Positions 35,501-45,522 are shown, counted from the first letter of the stretch. The stretch: DNA of 64,000 nt from Verrucomicrobiales bacterium (GCA_029940475.1 JAPYUT010000011.1:23242-87241), one strand, 5' to 3'. The notes: generated by a model not told the origin, from the sequence alone. A program made the numbers and translations.

Positions 35501-36921
35501 GTGCACCAAAGCTTGAGGAGGCGGGCAATGAGCCTGGCGGTGCGGTGGCAGATTCGAGTAAGGACATGTTCAGGCCGGCGGCAGCCGAGGCGGGGCTGGA
35601 GACGGCCCCGGTGAGTGGTGAGGTGGCAGCGGACAGTGCGCTGGGCCATCCGAGCAGTGCATCTGATGTTGCTGCGGCACAACATGAGAGCGCAGCGGGA
35701 CTGGTGGATGCCAGGAACGGGCTGGAGGCGGGCAGTTCACAATTAGAGCCGGGCGTTGCCCTGGACGTGGCCGCGGCCAGCCTCGGGGAAAATGCTCTTG
35801 CCCTTAATGACCCATTGCTTCCCGGGGCGCTGGAATCTCCTGGAAAGGGGCTGGATATTGGCGGCTTGGGTGACATGATCAAGAAACATCGAGGCAAGCC
35901 ATCACTTGATGTGATCAAGCAGATGGGCGGTTCGGACGGAACTGAAAAAGCGATCGGATTCGCAATTGAATGGCTGTCCAAGAACCAGGAAAACGATGGC
36001 CGATGGGATGCCCGCAAGCACGGCGCCAACCATGATTATGATGTCGGCGCCACAGGACTGGCGCTTCTTTGTTATTACGGTTGGGGTGCGAGACATGACC
36101 GGGCTGGTAAATACCAGAACAACGTTATCAAGGGAATTAACTGGTTACTCAAAGCACAGAAGAGCAATGGGGCTCTTGCAGTTCGCGGGCAGATGTATTC
36201 CCACGCCATCGCCACCATTGCCCTGTGCGAGGCCTATGGCATAACCCGTGATCCCAAAATCAGGCCGGTGGCGCAGAAGGCGATTGCCTACACGATTTCC
36301 GCGCAGCACCCGACGCGTGGAGGATGGAGGTATATCCCGGGACAGGATTCGGATACCTCTGTCACCGGCTGGCAGTTCATGGCTTTGCACAGCGCGCGAA
36401 TGGCGGGACTGAAGATTCCCGAGCATTCCTTTGAGTTGGCTCGTCGCTGGTTTGAGAGCATAAGTGGCGGCAAGGACGGGGGTCTCTACGGCTATCAGGC
36501 ACCAAGCAAGATAAGCCGGGCGATGGTGCCTACCGGGATGTTCTGCCGCCAACTTGACCTTGTTCCACCGGTTGATCCGAGGATGGTGGAGAGCGCGCGT
36601 TTCATGAAGAAGTATCCGATGAAGACGGAGGCGCCGGATTTGTATTATGTCTATTATGCAACCCTTGCCCTTTATCAGCACCAGGGTCCGGTCTGGGATG
36701 CATGGAATGCCCGGCTCAAAACCACGCTGCCACTGATCCAGAGGAAGGATGGCGCGGAAACCGGCAGCTGGGACTTGAGCAGCAGCATGGCAAAAGACGG
36801 CGGACGGGTAATCAGCACAACCCTGGCAACATTGAGCCTTGAGGTTTATTATCGATTCCTGCCGATGTATGGCTTTCGCCGGGGAGTGGCAAGTCCTGCA
36901 ACAGGGCAGGAGGGGGAGTAG
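32599..36921 (+). CDS. Composite membrane protein: TPR-like, PD40 propeller, TonB-like segment, squalene-cyclase-like toroid
   Basis: This 1440-residue protein has six parts. Residues 19-74 hold two copies of a basic R-V-A-A-x-F-A-R-F-R-S repeat; 85-150 are TPR-like helices (TVEKIANIYERLEDWENCAS). A first membrane span is at 234-254. Residues 290-575 contain PD40/WD40-like propeller repeats (GPAFSRDGKYLYFSSDREGG, GPALSGDGRSLLFSSRR). Two further spans are at 589-606 and 620-640, the last containing S622-A-M-A-H626, the S-x3-H pattern of TonB anchors. An acidic disordered linker (645-1110) carries repeated blocks with DSSKDMFRP. Residues 1116-1430 form an alpha-toroid like squalene-hopene cyclase (IEWLSKNQENDGRWDA, TGLALLCYYGWG, AHPTRGGWRYIP-like blocks), without an evident DxDD catalytic motif. 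The start is uncertain: ATG at 32,833 is possible. Function unknown. Confidence 0.75.
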   Translation: MAGNDRFAGLKSALRSGGRRVAAAFARFRSADQSDTALQMPKKSQFIWHRVAAFFARFRSAGVGDSGLRMPKKSPARSMGKSPHIHATREQMEAQLAELGVKYTEDPKNLDTVEKIANIYERLEDWENCASYYDYAFSLGEGDGTLQRKAQAARDKLREQQITELPSEIAGDGNDAEGRKPQVQDLRHAAVDQQIAEVKERVGHRPTDLHAARHHIVAFFTRLRHLRRDDVKPWLASAAALLLLLFVVWKVGGRMSGEVWSYYTDEKGIRVDAEEGKARDVLWEEPVATHFAEQEIPGPSGSPAPGNLLTGRLEAAFSANGAMMALVRRDADGSNAEMYLSNWDGRSWSPPQPIKAINTGANERGPAFSRDGKYLYFSSDREGGLGGYDIYVARWNARQWGGVVALGETINTANDEQGPALSGDGRSLLFSSRRSDREDEDIYSALRKEVKTAGKGLPPVPAFEQAEPILGDLNSRADDIQAALTRRGDHVFLASNREQDKFGVYISRFVDGEAQKPEKVDLYISEGDVTDPAVRMDGFDLLFSSDQKLRQDDKGRDFRLFRSTTREVFGYTDRRVWEQFKELIGNIKWWLLLAIASLLALIYLLERWRDISSLYHKCLAGSAMAHLLSLLLGMVWLISSEIDSGSQEDLEEITINLNALTQEELAMESVPEEVEIIDHSEAVANAKAETEFNTPDLKPQEFTENVSVASSEVQEAVDIEISPVQAEFNEEAELPKTEDSQLIAELSETLLPDLQQPLLEENSKVNPAETQVDSSKDMFRPEPEDTAVAKSDVVPLEDTALEAPTEVSEVAGATQSNPSTTTQVSAVSQVRPEHIDQNPDVPLADEILQSALLSSLPDQVPVDSAQPILEEAGNEPGGAVADSSKDMFRPAAAEAGLETAPVSGEVAADSAAVNPADASEVGGGGLVAEASETAVRPSEVSGSGLEQLEPASSLESGSLPELALIDPGAPKLEEAGNEPGGAVADSSKDMFRPAAAEAGLETAPVSGEVAADSALGHPSSASDVAAAQHESAAGLVDARNGLEAGSSQLEPGVALDVAAASLGENALALNDPLLPGALESPGKGLDIGGLGDMIKKHRGKPSLDVIKQMGGSDGTEKAIGFAIEWLSKNQENDGRWDARKHGANHDYDVGATGLALLCYYGWGARHDRAGKYQNNVIKGINWLLKAQKSNGALAVRGQMYSHAIATIALCEAYGITRDPKIRPVAQKAIAYTISAQHPTRGGWRYIPGQDSDTSVTGWQFMALHSARMAGLKIPEHSFELARRWFESISGGKDGGLYGYQAPSKISRAMVPTGMFCRQLDLVPPVDPRMVESARFMKKYPMKTEAPDLYYVYYATLALYQHQGPVWDAWNARLKTTLPLIQRKDGAETGSWDLSSSMAKDGGRVISTTLATLSLEVYYRFLPMYGFRRGVASPATGQEGE
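32653..32821 (+). repeat. Two degenerate 79-base repeats with 90-base period
   Basis: Copies at 32653-32731 and 32743-32821 share the phased words GCGCGTTT, CTCTGCAG/TTCTGCAG and GATGCCGAAAAAATCGC. The period equals 30 codons, so both encode the R-V-A-A-x-F-A-R-F-R-S and M-P-K-K-S segments at the start of the composite protein. A fainter third copy at protein level begins at 33,238. Confidence 0.65.
34873..34975 (+). repeat. Diverged third copy of the linker repeat
   Basis: This segment encodes LEEN...VDSSKDMFRPEPEDTAV and starts with the same CTTGAGGAG word as the two exact copies downstream. It shares the DSSKDMFRP core but is otherwise diverged. Confidence 0.55.
35203..35331 (+). repeat. 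129-base exact direct repeat, copy 1
   Basis: The 129 bases are identical to 35512-35640. The length equals 43 codons, and the two copies start 309 bases (103 codons) apart, so the reading frame is kept. The encoded block contains LEEAGNEPGGAVADSSKDMF and continues to EVAADSA. Confidence 0.97.
35512..35640 (+). repeat. 129-base exact direct repeat, copy 2
   Basis: Identical base for base to 35203-35331 by reading both segments. The flanking sequence differs, which marks a recent internal duplication or gene-conversion tract in the acidic linker of the composite protein. Confidence 0.97.
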
Positions 36922-36946
36922 CAAGGGGCAGTTAAAAATAACCACC

Positions 36947-38374
36947 ATGCCTGAAACCATGCGTTCCATCCCGCCCGTTTTATGCACCCTGCTGACAACT
37001 GTCATGTTGTCCACCGGGCAGGCCGCCATCAAGAATGTCCTGTTTCTGATTTCCGATGATCTCAAGGCAAGTGTGTTGGGTTGTTACGGTGACCAGGTCG
37101 CAAAGACTCCCAATATCGACAAGCTCGCCAGGAACGCGATGGTCTTTGAGCGTGCCTACTGCCAGGGGATGGCCTGCGGGCCTTCCCGCACCTCCTTCAT
37201 GCACAGTCGCTACCATGGGGCCCAGGGGAGAATGAACCTCGGCCAACACTTCAGGGAAAACGGATTCTACAGCGCTCGCGTGGGGAAGATTTATCATATG
37301 CGGGTTCCCGGGGACATTATTGCCGGCACAGACGGGCTGGATATCGCCTCATCCTGGACTGAGAAATTCAATTCGCCGGGTCAGGAGGCCCATACGCCTG
37401 GCGACTACGCCTGCCTGAACCTGGATATCTTCACGCGGGAGCTCAAGGGGCGTCAGTCAACGCGTATGCCGCACCGCATGTTCGTCTCCGTGAGTTACGA
37501 GGGCGACGGATCCGATCAGCCTGACCATAAAACCGCGCGCAAGACGATTGAGCTTCTCCGCAAACACAGGGACAAGCGCTTCTTCCTAGCTGCCGGGTTT
37601 GTCCGCCCGCACTACCCAATGGTTCAGCCGAGACAATATTTCGATCTCTATCCCTGGAAGAAGATGCTTCTGCCAAAGTCCGTGCCCAACGACCTTGACG
37701 ACATGCCAAAACTCGCCATCACGCGCAGTCGCTCCGCACTCAATGGAATTGACAAGTTTCCCGACAACCAGAAGCGCATGTGGTCCGCCTATTACGCCTC
37801 AGTCACCTTCATGGATGAACAGGTCGGGCTCATCCTCGATGAACTTGATCGCCTGGGATTGCGCGATCAAACCGCCATCGTCTTTACCAGTGACCATGGT
37901 TACCACCTGGGCGAACACACCTTTTGGCAAAAGAGTAACCTGCATGAGGAAGTGACCCGCGTGCCCCTTATCGTCTCAATGCCCGGGGGCAGGGCCGGAC
38001 GCAGCAAGTCCCTGGTAGAGCTGGTGGATATATTTCCCACCCTTTCCGCAGCAGCTGGGCTGAAAGCTCCCGGGGGACTACACGGAACCAGCCTGCTGCC
38101 CATCCTCAGTGACCCTGCCGCCAAGGTGAGGGACAGTGCCCTCTCCATCCATGGTAGCGGCGTCTCGATGCGCATCGCCAGGTGGACCTACACTCGTTAT
38201 AAGGATGGCAGCGAGGAACTCTACGACATGGAGAAGGATCCCGGGCAGTTTGGCAATCTTGCGCTCAGCAAAAAAGATGAGCATGTGGCTTTACTCAAGA
38301 AAGTCCGCGTGCTTTTCAACAAGCGCCTCACGGCGGCGGGATTAAAGCCGGGAAAATTGCGCAATTCCCGCTGA
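36947..38374 (+). CDS. Secreted sulfatase, iduronate-2-sulfatase-like
   Basis: The 475-residue enzyme has a signal peptide (about 5-26) and formylglycine motif CGPSR with Cys77. The order NVLFLISDDLKASVLGCYG, TPNIDKLARNAMVFERAYCQ, FVRPHYPMVQPRQYFDLYP and FTSDHGYHLGEHTFWQKSNL matches iduronate-2-sulfatase and related exo-sulfatases that act on 2-O-sulfated sugars. The frame stays open 36 codons upstream inside the end of the composite gene, but the ATG at 36,947 precedes the signal peptide. It lies 25 bases after the composite gene, so read-through is possible. Its closest relative in the window is the sulfatase ending at 61,839. Complete, with no extra domain. Confidence 0.92.
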   Translation: MPETMRSIPPVLCTLLTTVMLSTGQAAIKNVLFLISDDLKASVLGCYGDQVAKTPNIDKLARNAMVFERAYCQGMACGPSRTSFMHSRYHGAQGRMNLGQHFRENGFYSARVGKIYHMRVPGDIIAGTDGLDIASSWTEKFNSPGQEAHTPGDYACLNLDIFTRELKGRQSTRMPHRMFVSVSYEGDGSDQPDHKTARKTIELLRKHRDKRFFLAAGFVRPHYPMVQPRQYFDLYPWKKMLLPKSVPNDLDDMPKLAITRSRSALNGIDKFPDNQKRMWSAYYASVTFMDEQVGLILDELDRLGLRDQTAIVFTSDHGYHLGEHTFWQKSNLHEEVTRVPLIVSMPGGRAGRSKSLVELVDIFPTLSAAAGLKAPGGLHGTSLLPILSDPAAKVRDSALSIHGSGVSMRIARWTYTRYKDGSEELYDMEKDPGQFGNLALSKKDEHVALLKKVRVLFNKRLTAAGLKPGKLRNSR

Positions 38375-38549
38375 ATGCCTCCTTTGCCCGTGCTTGGTTG
38401 TTATTCAGGGATGGGATGAAAGGACGTTCCACATGCCTATAGTTTAGCTTGTGCCGGTGTTTAGCGATTACGGCGAGGAAGAACCTAGACCATTGTCCCG
38501 CAATCCGTTAGATTACGTGAGATTGCAAATCTAATTGGCAGTATATTGT

Positions 38550-40985
38550 ATGAATATGTTTCCCCGCCGTAATCTTTTTTTCTGTGTCGTTGCGGCTATC
38601 GGAGGACTTCCCTCCGTAGTGTGTTCCGCTCCTAATCCTCAGGTTGATTTTGCAAGGGATGTCCTGCCAATTCTTTCCAACAAGTGCTTTGCCTGCCACG
38701 GGCCGGATACCAAGAAAAAATCGCAATTGCGTCTGGATTCTGCATCACCGGCGACTGCGGATCGCGATGGTGTGCGCGCGATTGACCCGGAGAATCCGGC
38801 CAAAAGTGAAATTCTTATCCGGATTCATGACAAGGAGGATCCCATGCCGCCGGAGGATGCAGAGAAACAGCTCACGGACAAGGAGCGTGAGTTGCTAAGC
38901 AACTGGGTCCGGCAGGGCGGTAAATATGCCGACCACTGGGCATTCGTGCTCCCACGAAAACAAGCCGGCAAGAAGGATGTTGATGCCTTTGTCGGTGCGC
39001 GACTGGCAGCAGAGGGTGTTGATTTTGCGCTTGAGACTGACCGGGCGACGCTGGCAAGGCGGGTGGCCCTGGTGCTGACCGGGTTACCTCCCGAGCCGGA
39101 ACAACTCTCCAAGTTCCTTGCTGACAATGACCCTGAGGCGTACGGCAATTTAGTCGAGGATTTGCTGGCGAATCCCAGGTATGCCGAACACCAGGCGCGT
39201 TATTGGCTGGATGCAGTGCGTTACGGTGATACGCACGGGTTGCACCTCGATAACCGGCGTGGTATTTATCCCTACAGGGACTGGGTGGTGAAGGCCTTTA
39301 ATGACAACCTGCCACTGGATGATTTCATCACCTGGCAACTTGCCGGTGACTTGTTGCCGGAGCCGACACTGGAACAACGGGTGGCAACAGGGTTTGTGCG
39401 GATGAATCCATCGACAGCTGAGGGTGGTGCGATTCCTGATGAGTTCCAGGCGAAGAATACATTTGATCGCACGGAGACATTGGGAACCGTGTTGTTGGGA
39501 ATGACACTTACCTGTGCCCGTTGTCACACTCACAAGTATGACCAGATCAAGCAGGTCGAATATTACCGTTTGTATGCATTTTTCAACAATACCGCGGAAG
39601 GATCAATGGACGGTAACAAATATGAATATGCGCCGGTGATGAAGGCACCCGCCGATGGGGGTCAATGGCGCGAGTGGCAGGCACTTAAGAGCGAGGGGGA
39701 TACAATTGTTGCCGAGGCTGAAGACAGCTTGAAGAAGAACAGGGAGGAGCAATCTCCTGCGGCAAAGAAGTGGCAGGAAGCAGGTGCAAAAGACCGGTTG
39801 AGGATGATCACTGACCCGAACGGTCCCTGGAAGCAAACCGTTTTGTCCAAGCGGGCGACTGATCTGGCTGCGCGGGTTTCCGCGGCGGAGAAGAAATTCA
39901 CAACCACCTTGGTTGCCCAGGACCGAAAGACGCCACGGGTTACCAAGATGCTTCGCCGTGGTGAATACAACCTGGGCTTTGGGGATTCCCTCAAGCCTGA
40001 TGTGCCGGAGATCATGAACAGATTTCCCGAGGGTGCGCCGCGTAACCGTCTTGGCCTTGCGCAATGGCTGACTGCGCGTGATCAACCATTGGTTTCACGC
40101 GTTCTGGTCAATCGCGTCTGGCAGCGGGTATTCGGGCATGGCCTGGTGCGCACCCCGGAGGATTTTGGAGTGCGGGGAGAGCAACCGACGCATCCTGGCT
40201 TACTTGACTGGCTTGCCGTGGAATTGCAGGACAGCGGATGGGATCTCAAGCATCTATTGCGCTTAATGGTACACAGCAGGACTTTCAGGCAGGATTCCAA
40301 ATGGCGGGGCGGGCTGAATGATCCGGAGAACCGCCTGCTTGCGCGCGGCCAGAATTATCGCATGGATGCCGAGATGCTGCGTGATGTTGCCCTTTGGGCC
40401 AGTGGGCTGCTTGTTGCAACCCAGGGAGGTGAAGGAGCGAAGCCCTACCAGCCGAAGGGCATGTGGGCGGCATTGATGCACCCGGGAAGCAACACCAAGA
40501 ATTATGTGCCTGACAAGGGTGATCGCCTCTACCGGAGAAGTCTCTACACCTACTGGAAGAGGACCAGTCCGCATCCCATGATGACGCTTTTTGATGCCCC
40601 TGCCCGTGAGTCGAGTTGCGTGAAGCGCTCGCGCAGCAATACCGCCCTGCAGTCCCTTGGATTGCTTAATGAAACCCAACGCATTGAGATGTCACGCAAA
40701 CTGGCGGAACGTTTGCTGAGCCTGGGGGGAGATGACAAGCATCGAGTTGATTATCTATTCGGCTTGTTGGCCTGCCGCAAGCCAACCGACGCTGAACGAA
40801 GTGCCTGCATGGTGCTGCTGCAGAAGATGAATGTGCGCTATGATGGTTCCGAGGAAGATGCGCTTGCCCTGCTCGCTTCCGGAGCGGCTTCGCGTGATGA
40901 GGCACATTCTCCCAAGAGGCTTGCCGTCTGGACCCAGTTGGCTGCCACTGTCCTGGCAAGTGATGTCGCGATATTGATTTATTAA
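38550..40985 (+). CDS. PSCyt1-DUF1549-DUF1553 protein, compact form
   Basis: At 811 residues this is the shortest of the four DUF1553 proteins here. Signal peptide 1-27 with an internal Cys. PSCyt1 has C46-x2-C49-H50 (CFACHGPDTKKKSQLRLD) and the MPPEDAEKQLTDKERELLSN end. DUF1549 follows (RRVALVLTGLPPEPEQLSKF, AVRYGDTHGLHLDN, CARCHTHKYDQIK), then DUF1553 (NRLGLAQWLTARDQPLVSRV, RVWQRVFGHGLVRTPEDFG, RSNTALQSLGLLNETQRIEM). The middle insert is a Lys/Glu-rich helical stretch (about 400-470) rather than a beta domain. It begins an operon with the DUF1501 gene 27 bases downstream and a sulfatase after that. A small dyad AGATT-GCA-AATCT (38520-38532) lies 18 bases before the start. Confidence 0.9.
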   Translation: MNMFPRRNLFFCVVAAIGGLPSVVCSAPNPQVDFARDVLPILSNKCFACHGPDTKKKSQLRLDSASPATADRDGVRAIDPENPAKSEILIRIHDKEDPMPPEDAEKQLTDKERELLSNWVRQGGKYADHWAFVLPRKQAGKKDVDAFVGARLAAEGVDFALETDRATLARRVALVLTGLPPEPEQLSKFLADNDPEAYGNLVEDLLANPRYAEHQARYWLDAVRYGDTHGLHLDNRRGIYPYRDWVVKAFNDNLPLDDFITWQLAGDLLPEPTLEQRVATGFVRMNPSTAEGGAIPDEFQAKNTFDRTETLGTVLLGMTLTCARCHTHKYDQIKQVEYYRLYAFFNNTAEGSMDGNKYEYAPVMKAPADGGQWREWQALKSEGDTIVAEAEDSLKKNREEQSPAAKKWQEAGAKDRLRMITDPNGPWKQTVLSKRATDLAARVSAAEKKFTTTLVAQDRKTPRVTKMLRRGEYNLGFGDSLKPDVPEIMNRFPEGAPRNRLGLAQWLTARDQPLVSRVLVNRVWQRVFGHGLVRTPEDFGVRGEQPTHPGLLDWLAVELQDSGWDLKHLLRLMVHSRTFRQDSKWRGGLNDPENRLLARGQNYRMDAEMLRDVALWASGLLVATQGGEGAKPYQPKGMWAALMHPGSNTKNYVPDKGDRLYRRSLYTYWKRTSPHPMMTLFDAPARESSCVKRSRSNTALQSLGLLNETQRIEMSRKLAERLLSLGGDDKHRVDYLFGLLACRKPTDAERSACMVLLQKMNVRYDGSEEDALALLASGAASRDEAHSPKRLAVWTQLAATVLASDVAILIY

Positions 40986-41012
40986 TTAGCTAAGGTCTTC
41001 CCCGTATTTTAC

Positions 41013-42530
41013 ATGGCAATGAATCAGCAAGAAACATTTCGCGAATTCGATCTTAACCTGACCCGTCGTCAATTATTCGGTCGTTCAGCGCTTGGTCTTG
41101 GCACTGCCGCCATGAGTCAAATCCTGGGCTCCGGTGTCCTTGGAAAAGGAGCGGGTGAACTCGCCCCTCATGGTGGCCTGCATCATGCGCCGAAGGCCAA
41201 GAGGGTAATCTACCTGTTCATGAGCGGTGGCCCAAGTCATCATGACCTCTGGGACTATAAGCCGAAAATGCGGGAAATGTTCGGTCAGGACCTGCCTGAA
41301 CACATTCGTGACGGGCAACGGATTACCGGCATGACCGCAGGGCAAAAGACACTCCCTGTTTGCCCGAGCAAATACGAGTTCACAAAGCATGAGAACAATG
41401 AGCGTGGTGTCTGGATCAGTGAGTTGTTGCCCCATACTGCCACCGTGGCCAAGGAACTCTGCGTGGTGCATTCCACCTTTACTGATGCCATCAACCATGA
41501 TCCTGCGATCACTTATATCCAGACCGGCAGTCAGATCCCGGGCAGGCCGAGCCTGGGGGCATGGCTAAGTTACGGGCTGGGCAGCATGAATGAGAACCTG
41601 CCAGGATACGTCGTGATGCATGCGCACACGAAGCACCCGGAGCAGAGCCTTTTCGGCCGATTGTGGGGCAGTGGGTTCATGCCTTCCGAGCACCAGGGAA
41701 CACTCATGCGCAGCCAGGGGGATTCTGTCCTTTACCTGAGCAACCCGGCAGGTGTCAGCCGCGAGGATCGCCGTGCCCAGCTTGATGCCCTCTCGGCGAT
41801 CAACCAGGCGCAGCATGCCCGCTTTGCCGACCCGGAAATTCTATCGCGGATTAAACAGCACGAACTGGCCTATCGAATGCAGGCTTCAGTGCCTGAGTTG
41901 ATGGATCTCTCGCAGGAGGATGACAAGACCTTTGAACTTTATGGTGAGGAGGCACGCAAGCCCGGGTCATTTTCTGCCTGTTGCCTGAATGCCCGGCGAC
42001 TGGCCGAGCGCGGTGTGCGCAATATCCAGATTTTCCATCGCGGTTGGGACGCTCACGGCAATCTGGTTGGCGAGCACGGCAATCAGTGCAAGGACATCGA
42101 CCAGGGTTCGGCGGCACTTATCAAGGACTTGAAGAGGCTTGGGATGCTGGATGAAACACTCGTTGTATGGGGAGGGGAATTTGGCCGCACGGCATATTGC
42201 CAGGGCCGCCTGGGCAAGGACAACTACGGGCGCGATCATCATCCGCGCTGTTTTACTGTCTGGATGGCCGGCGGCGGTATCAAGCCGGGTATCACCTACG
42301 GCCAAACCGATGATTATGGCTACAATATCGCCCATCCTGACGGCACCCCCATGCGACCGAAGCCGAGTCGGGACAAGTGGACACCGGGAACGATGCATAT
42401 TCATGATCTCAATGCCACGATCCTGCATCTTCTGGGCATTAATCACCGCAAGCTGACGTATCGTTACCAGGGGCGTGATTTTCGCCTGACTGATATTCAC
42501 GGGCACGTGATGACGGACCTGCTTGCCTAG
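41013..42530 (+). CDS. DUF1501 protein, Tat-exported
   Basis: The 505-residue protein has a Tat signal (RRQLFGRSALGLGTAAM, from 18). Family blocks: AKRVIYLFMSGGPSHHDLWD, NHDPAITYIQTGSQIPGRPS, GAWLSYGLGSMNENLPGYVV, RNIQIFHRGWDAHGN, VVWGGEFGRTAYCQGRLG, GRDHHPRCFTVWMAGGG and IHDLNATILHLLGINHRK. An insert near the end (about 440-455, HPDGTPMRPKPSRDKWTPG) is absent from the other three members. It is partnered with the DUF1553 gene upstream and followed by a sulfatase 46 bases later, giving a cytochrome-DUF1501-sulfatase unit. Activity is not known for the family. Confidence 0.9.
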   Translation: MAMNQQETFREFDLNLTRRQLFGRSALGLGTAAMSQILGSGVLGKGAGELAPHGGLHHAPKAKRVIYLFMSGGPSHHDLWDYKPKMREMFGQDLPEHIRDGQRITGMTAGQKTLPVCPSKYEFTKHENNERGVWISELLPHTATVAKELCVVHSTFTDAINHDPAITYIQTGSQIPGRPSLGAWLSYGLGSMNENLPGYVVMHAHTKHPEQSLFGRLWGSGFMPSEHQGTLMRSQGDSVLYLSNPAGVSREDRRAQLDALSAINQAQHARFADPEILSRIKQHELAYRMQASVPELMDLSQEDDKTFELYGEEARKPGSFSACCLNARRLAERGVRNIQIFHRGWDAHGNLVGEHGNQCKDIDQGSAALIKDLKRLGMLDETLVVWGGEFGRTAYCQGRLGKDNYGRDHHPRCFTVWMAGGGIKPGITYGQTDDYGYNIAHPDGTPMRPKPSRDKWTPGTMHIHDLNATILHLLGINHRKLTYRYQGRDFRLTDIHGHVMTDLLA

Positions 42531-42576
42531 CGATTGGCATCCAATCTGCCGTGTTAGATTGCTGCATTTAATTTCC

Positions 42577-44049
42577 ATGAAGAAGACAGTTGGTATTCTT
42601 GCTATTGTTCTCTGTGCCGCCGGTTCTGTCCTTGCAGTCGACCGGCCGAATATCCTCTTCTGCATTGCGGATGACTGGGGATGGCCTCATGCCGGGGCAT
42701 ACAAGAATGACGAGGTGATCAGGACACCGGCATTTGATCGTGTTGCCGGTGAGGGGGTGCTCTTCCACCATGCCTACATATCGTCGCCTTCCTGCACGCC
42801 ATCACGCAATGCGATCCTGACCGGGCAGTGGCACTGGCGGCTTGGTCCTGGAGCAAACCTTCACAGCACCCTGAGGGAGGACCTGGAGGTCTATCCTCAC
42901 CTGTTGCGGGATGCCGGCTATCATGTGGGATCCTGGCGCAAGTCCTGGGGACCGGGACGGCTCACCGGGAAGTGGAAAGCCAACCCGCCTGCAGGTAAGG
43001 TTTACAGGAAGGGTTTTGCGCAATTTCTTGCCAATCGCCCGGAGGGAAAGCCGTTTTGCTTCTGGCTGGGGGCCAGTGATCCTCACCGGGGCTACAAACT
43101 GCACAGCGGGCGGGATTCGGGAATGGCTCTCTCAAAAATTAAATTGTTCGCGCATTTCCCTGACAGTGAAGCGGTGCGTGGTGATGTTGCCGATTATTAC
43201 TATGAGGTGCAGCGCTTTGATTCGGATGTTGCCAGGGCCCTTGCCCTGCTGGAGCAGAAGGGTGATCTTGACAATACAATCGTTGTGGTCACCGGCGATC
43301 ACGGCATGCCTTTTCCGCGTTGTAAGTCCAATGTTTATGATTCCGGTTCCCGTGTCCCGATGGCATTGCGCTGGGGAGCGAAGGTCAAGAGAGGCCAGGT
43401 GTTCAACGGTTTCGTCAGCACCACTGACCTGGCTCCCACTTTTCTCGAGGCTGCCGGGGTTAAGGTCCCGAAGGCCATGACCGGGCGCAGTTTATTGCCT
43501 GCGCTGGTTGGAGGCGGCGATTCCGCATTGCGCTCACACATTCTTTTCGGCAAGGAACGTCATGTGCCCTCACAGGAAGCCCCGAATATGGGAGGCTACC
43601 CAACGCGGGCGATCCGGACACGCGATTTCCTTTATATCCGCAACTACGAACCGGATCGATGGTCAAACGGAACACCCAACTGGAAGAATGCCGCACTGCC
43701 TGGCGCCTGGTTTGCTGATACCGACAACGGGCCCACCAAGACTTATATTATCGATCATAAAAACCGGGATGAAGCTCATCGCCACGCTTATGAACTGTGT
43801 TTTGGCAAACGTCCCGCCGAGGAGCTTTACGATCTCCACAAGGATCCCGCTCAGTTGATCAACGTTGCCGCTGACAAAGCCTACAACACGACCCTGGCAT
43901 CACTGGCCGAGCAGTTAACTGCTGAGCTTACTGCCAGCGGAGATCCGCGCCACAGCACGGGGAAGGAGTTTGATTTTGATGCTGTTCCCTACCTTGGCGG
44001 GGCACCAAAGCACCCGGATTTTGGGCGCGGGAAACCCGCGAAGAAGTAG
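42577..44049 (+). CDS. Secreted sulfatase, heparan N-sulfatase-like
   Basis: The 490-residue enzyme has a signal peptide (1-20, MKKTVGILAIVLCAAGSVLA) and formylglycine motif CTPSR with Cys73. RPNILFCIADDWGWPHAGAY, TPAFDRVAGEGVLFHHAYIS, WRKSWGPGRL and VVTGDHGMPFPRCKSNVYD follow the sulfamidase (SGSH)-like order, where the metal-site DHG replaces DNG and a Cys follows. The C-terminal RNYEPDRWSNGTPNWKN and DNGPTKTYIIDHKN blocks also fit that group. This subfamily cleaves N- or O-sulfates from amino sugars; the specificity here is inference. It is third in the plus-strand unit and is followed by a hairpin with a T-run. The upstream 18 codons in frame overlap the DUF1501 end and were not used. Confidence 0.9.
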   Translation: MKKTVGILAIVLCAAGSVLAVDRPNILFCIADDWGWPHAGAYKNDEVIRTPAFDRVAGEGVLFHHAYISSPSCTPSRNAILTGQWHWRLGPGANLHSTLREDLEVYPHLLRDAGYHVGSWRKSWGPGRLTGKWKANPPAGKVYRKGFAQFLANRPEGKPFCFWLGASDPHRGYKLHSGRDSGMALSKIKLFAHFPDSEAVRGDVADYYYEVQRFDSDVARALALLEQKGDLDNTIVVVTGDHGMPFPRCKSNVYDSGSRVPMALRWGAKVKRGQVFNGFVSTTDLAPTFLEAAGVKVPKAMTGRSLLPALVGGGDSALRSHILFGKERHVPSQEAPNMGGYPTRAIRTRDFLYIRNYEPDRWSNGTPNWKNAALPGAWFADTDNGPTKTYIIDHKNRDEAHRHAYELCFGKRPAEELYDLHKDPAQLINVAADKAYNTTLASLAEQLTAELTASGDPRHSTGKEFDFDAVPYLGGAPKHPDFGRGKPAKK

Positions 44050-44055
44050 TTCTTC

Positions 44056-44074
44056 AAGGTAAGGCTACCTTTTT
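44056..44074 (+). terminator. Short Rho-independent terminator after the sulfatase
   Basis: AAGGTA (44056-44061) and TACCTT (44066-44071) form a perfect six-pair stem around an AGGC loop, followed directly by T residues to 44074. It lies seven bases after the sulfatase stop, between convergent genes. Confidence 0.5.
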
Positions 44075-44111
44075 CCGGAGGCCGGGAGGAACAATGCCGA
44101 AAGGGCGGAAG

Positions 44112-45503
<1,392 letters not shown>

Positions 45504-45522
45504 GACAGTTGGGAGTTGATGA

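Noticed and set aside
35172..36029. 285-codon minus-strand frame with Ser/Ala/Pro repeats
   Set aside because: It is the reverse of the repeated acidic linker of the composite protein, and its repeats are only the DNA repeat seen from the other strand.
38505..42565. Shared GTTAGATT word upstream of the genes at 38,550 and 42,577
   Set aside because: Only two occurrences with different spacing; too weak for a regulatory motif.
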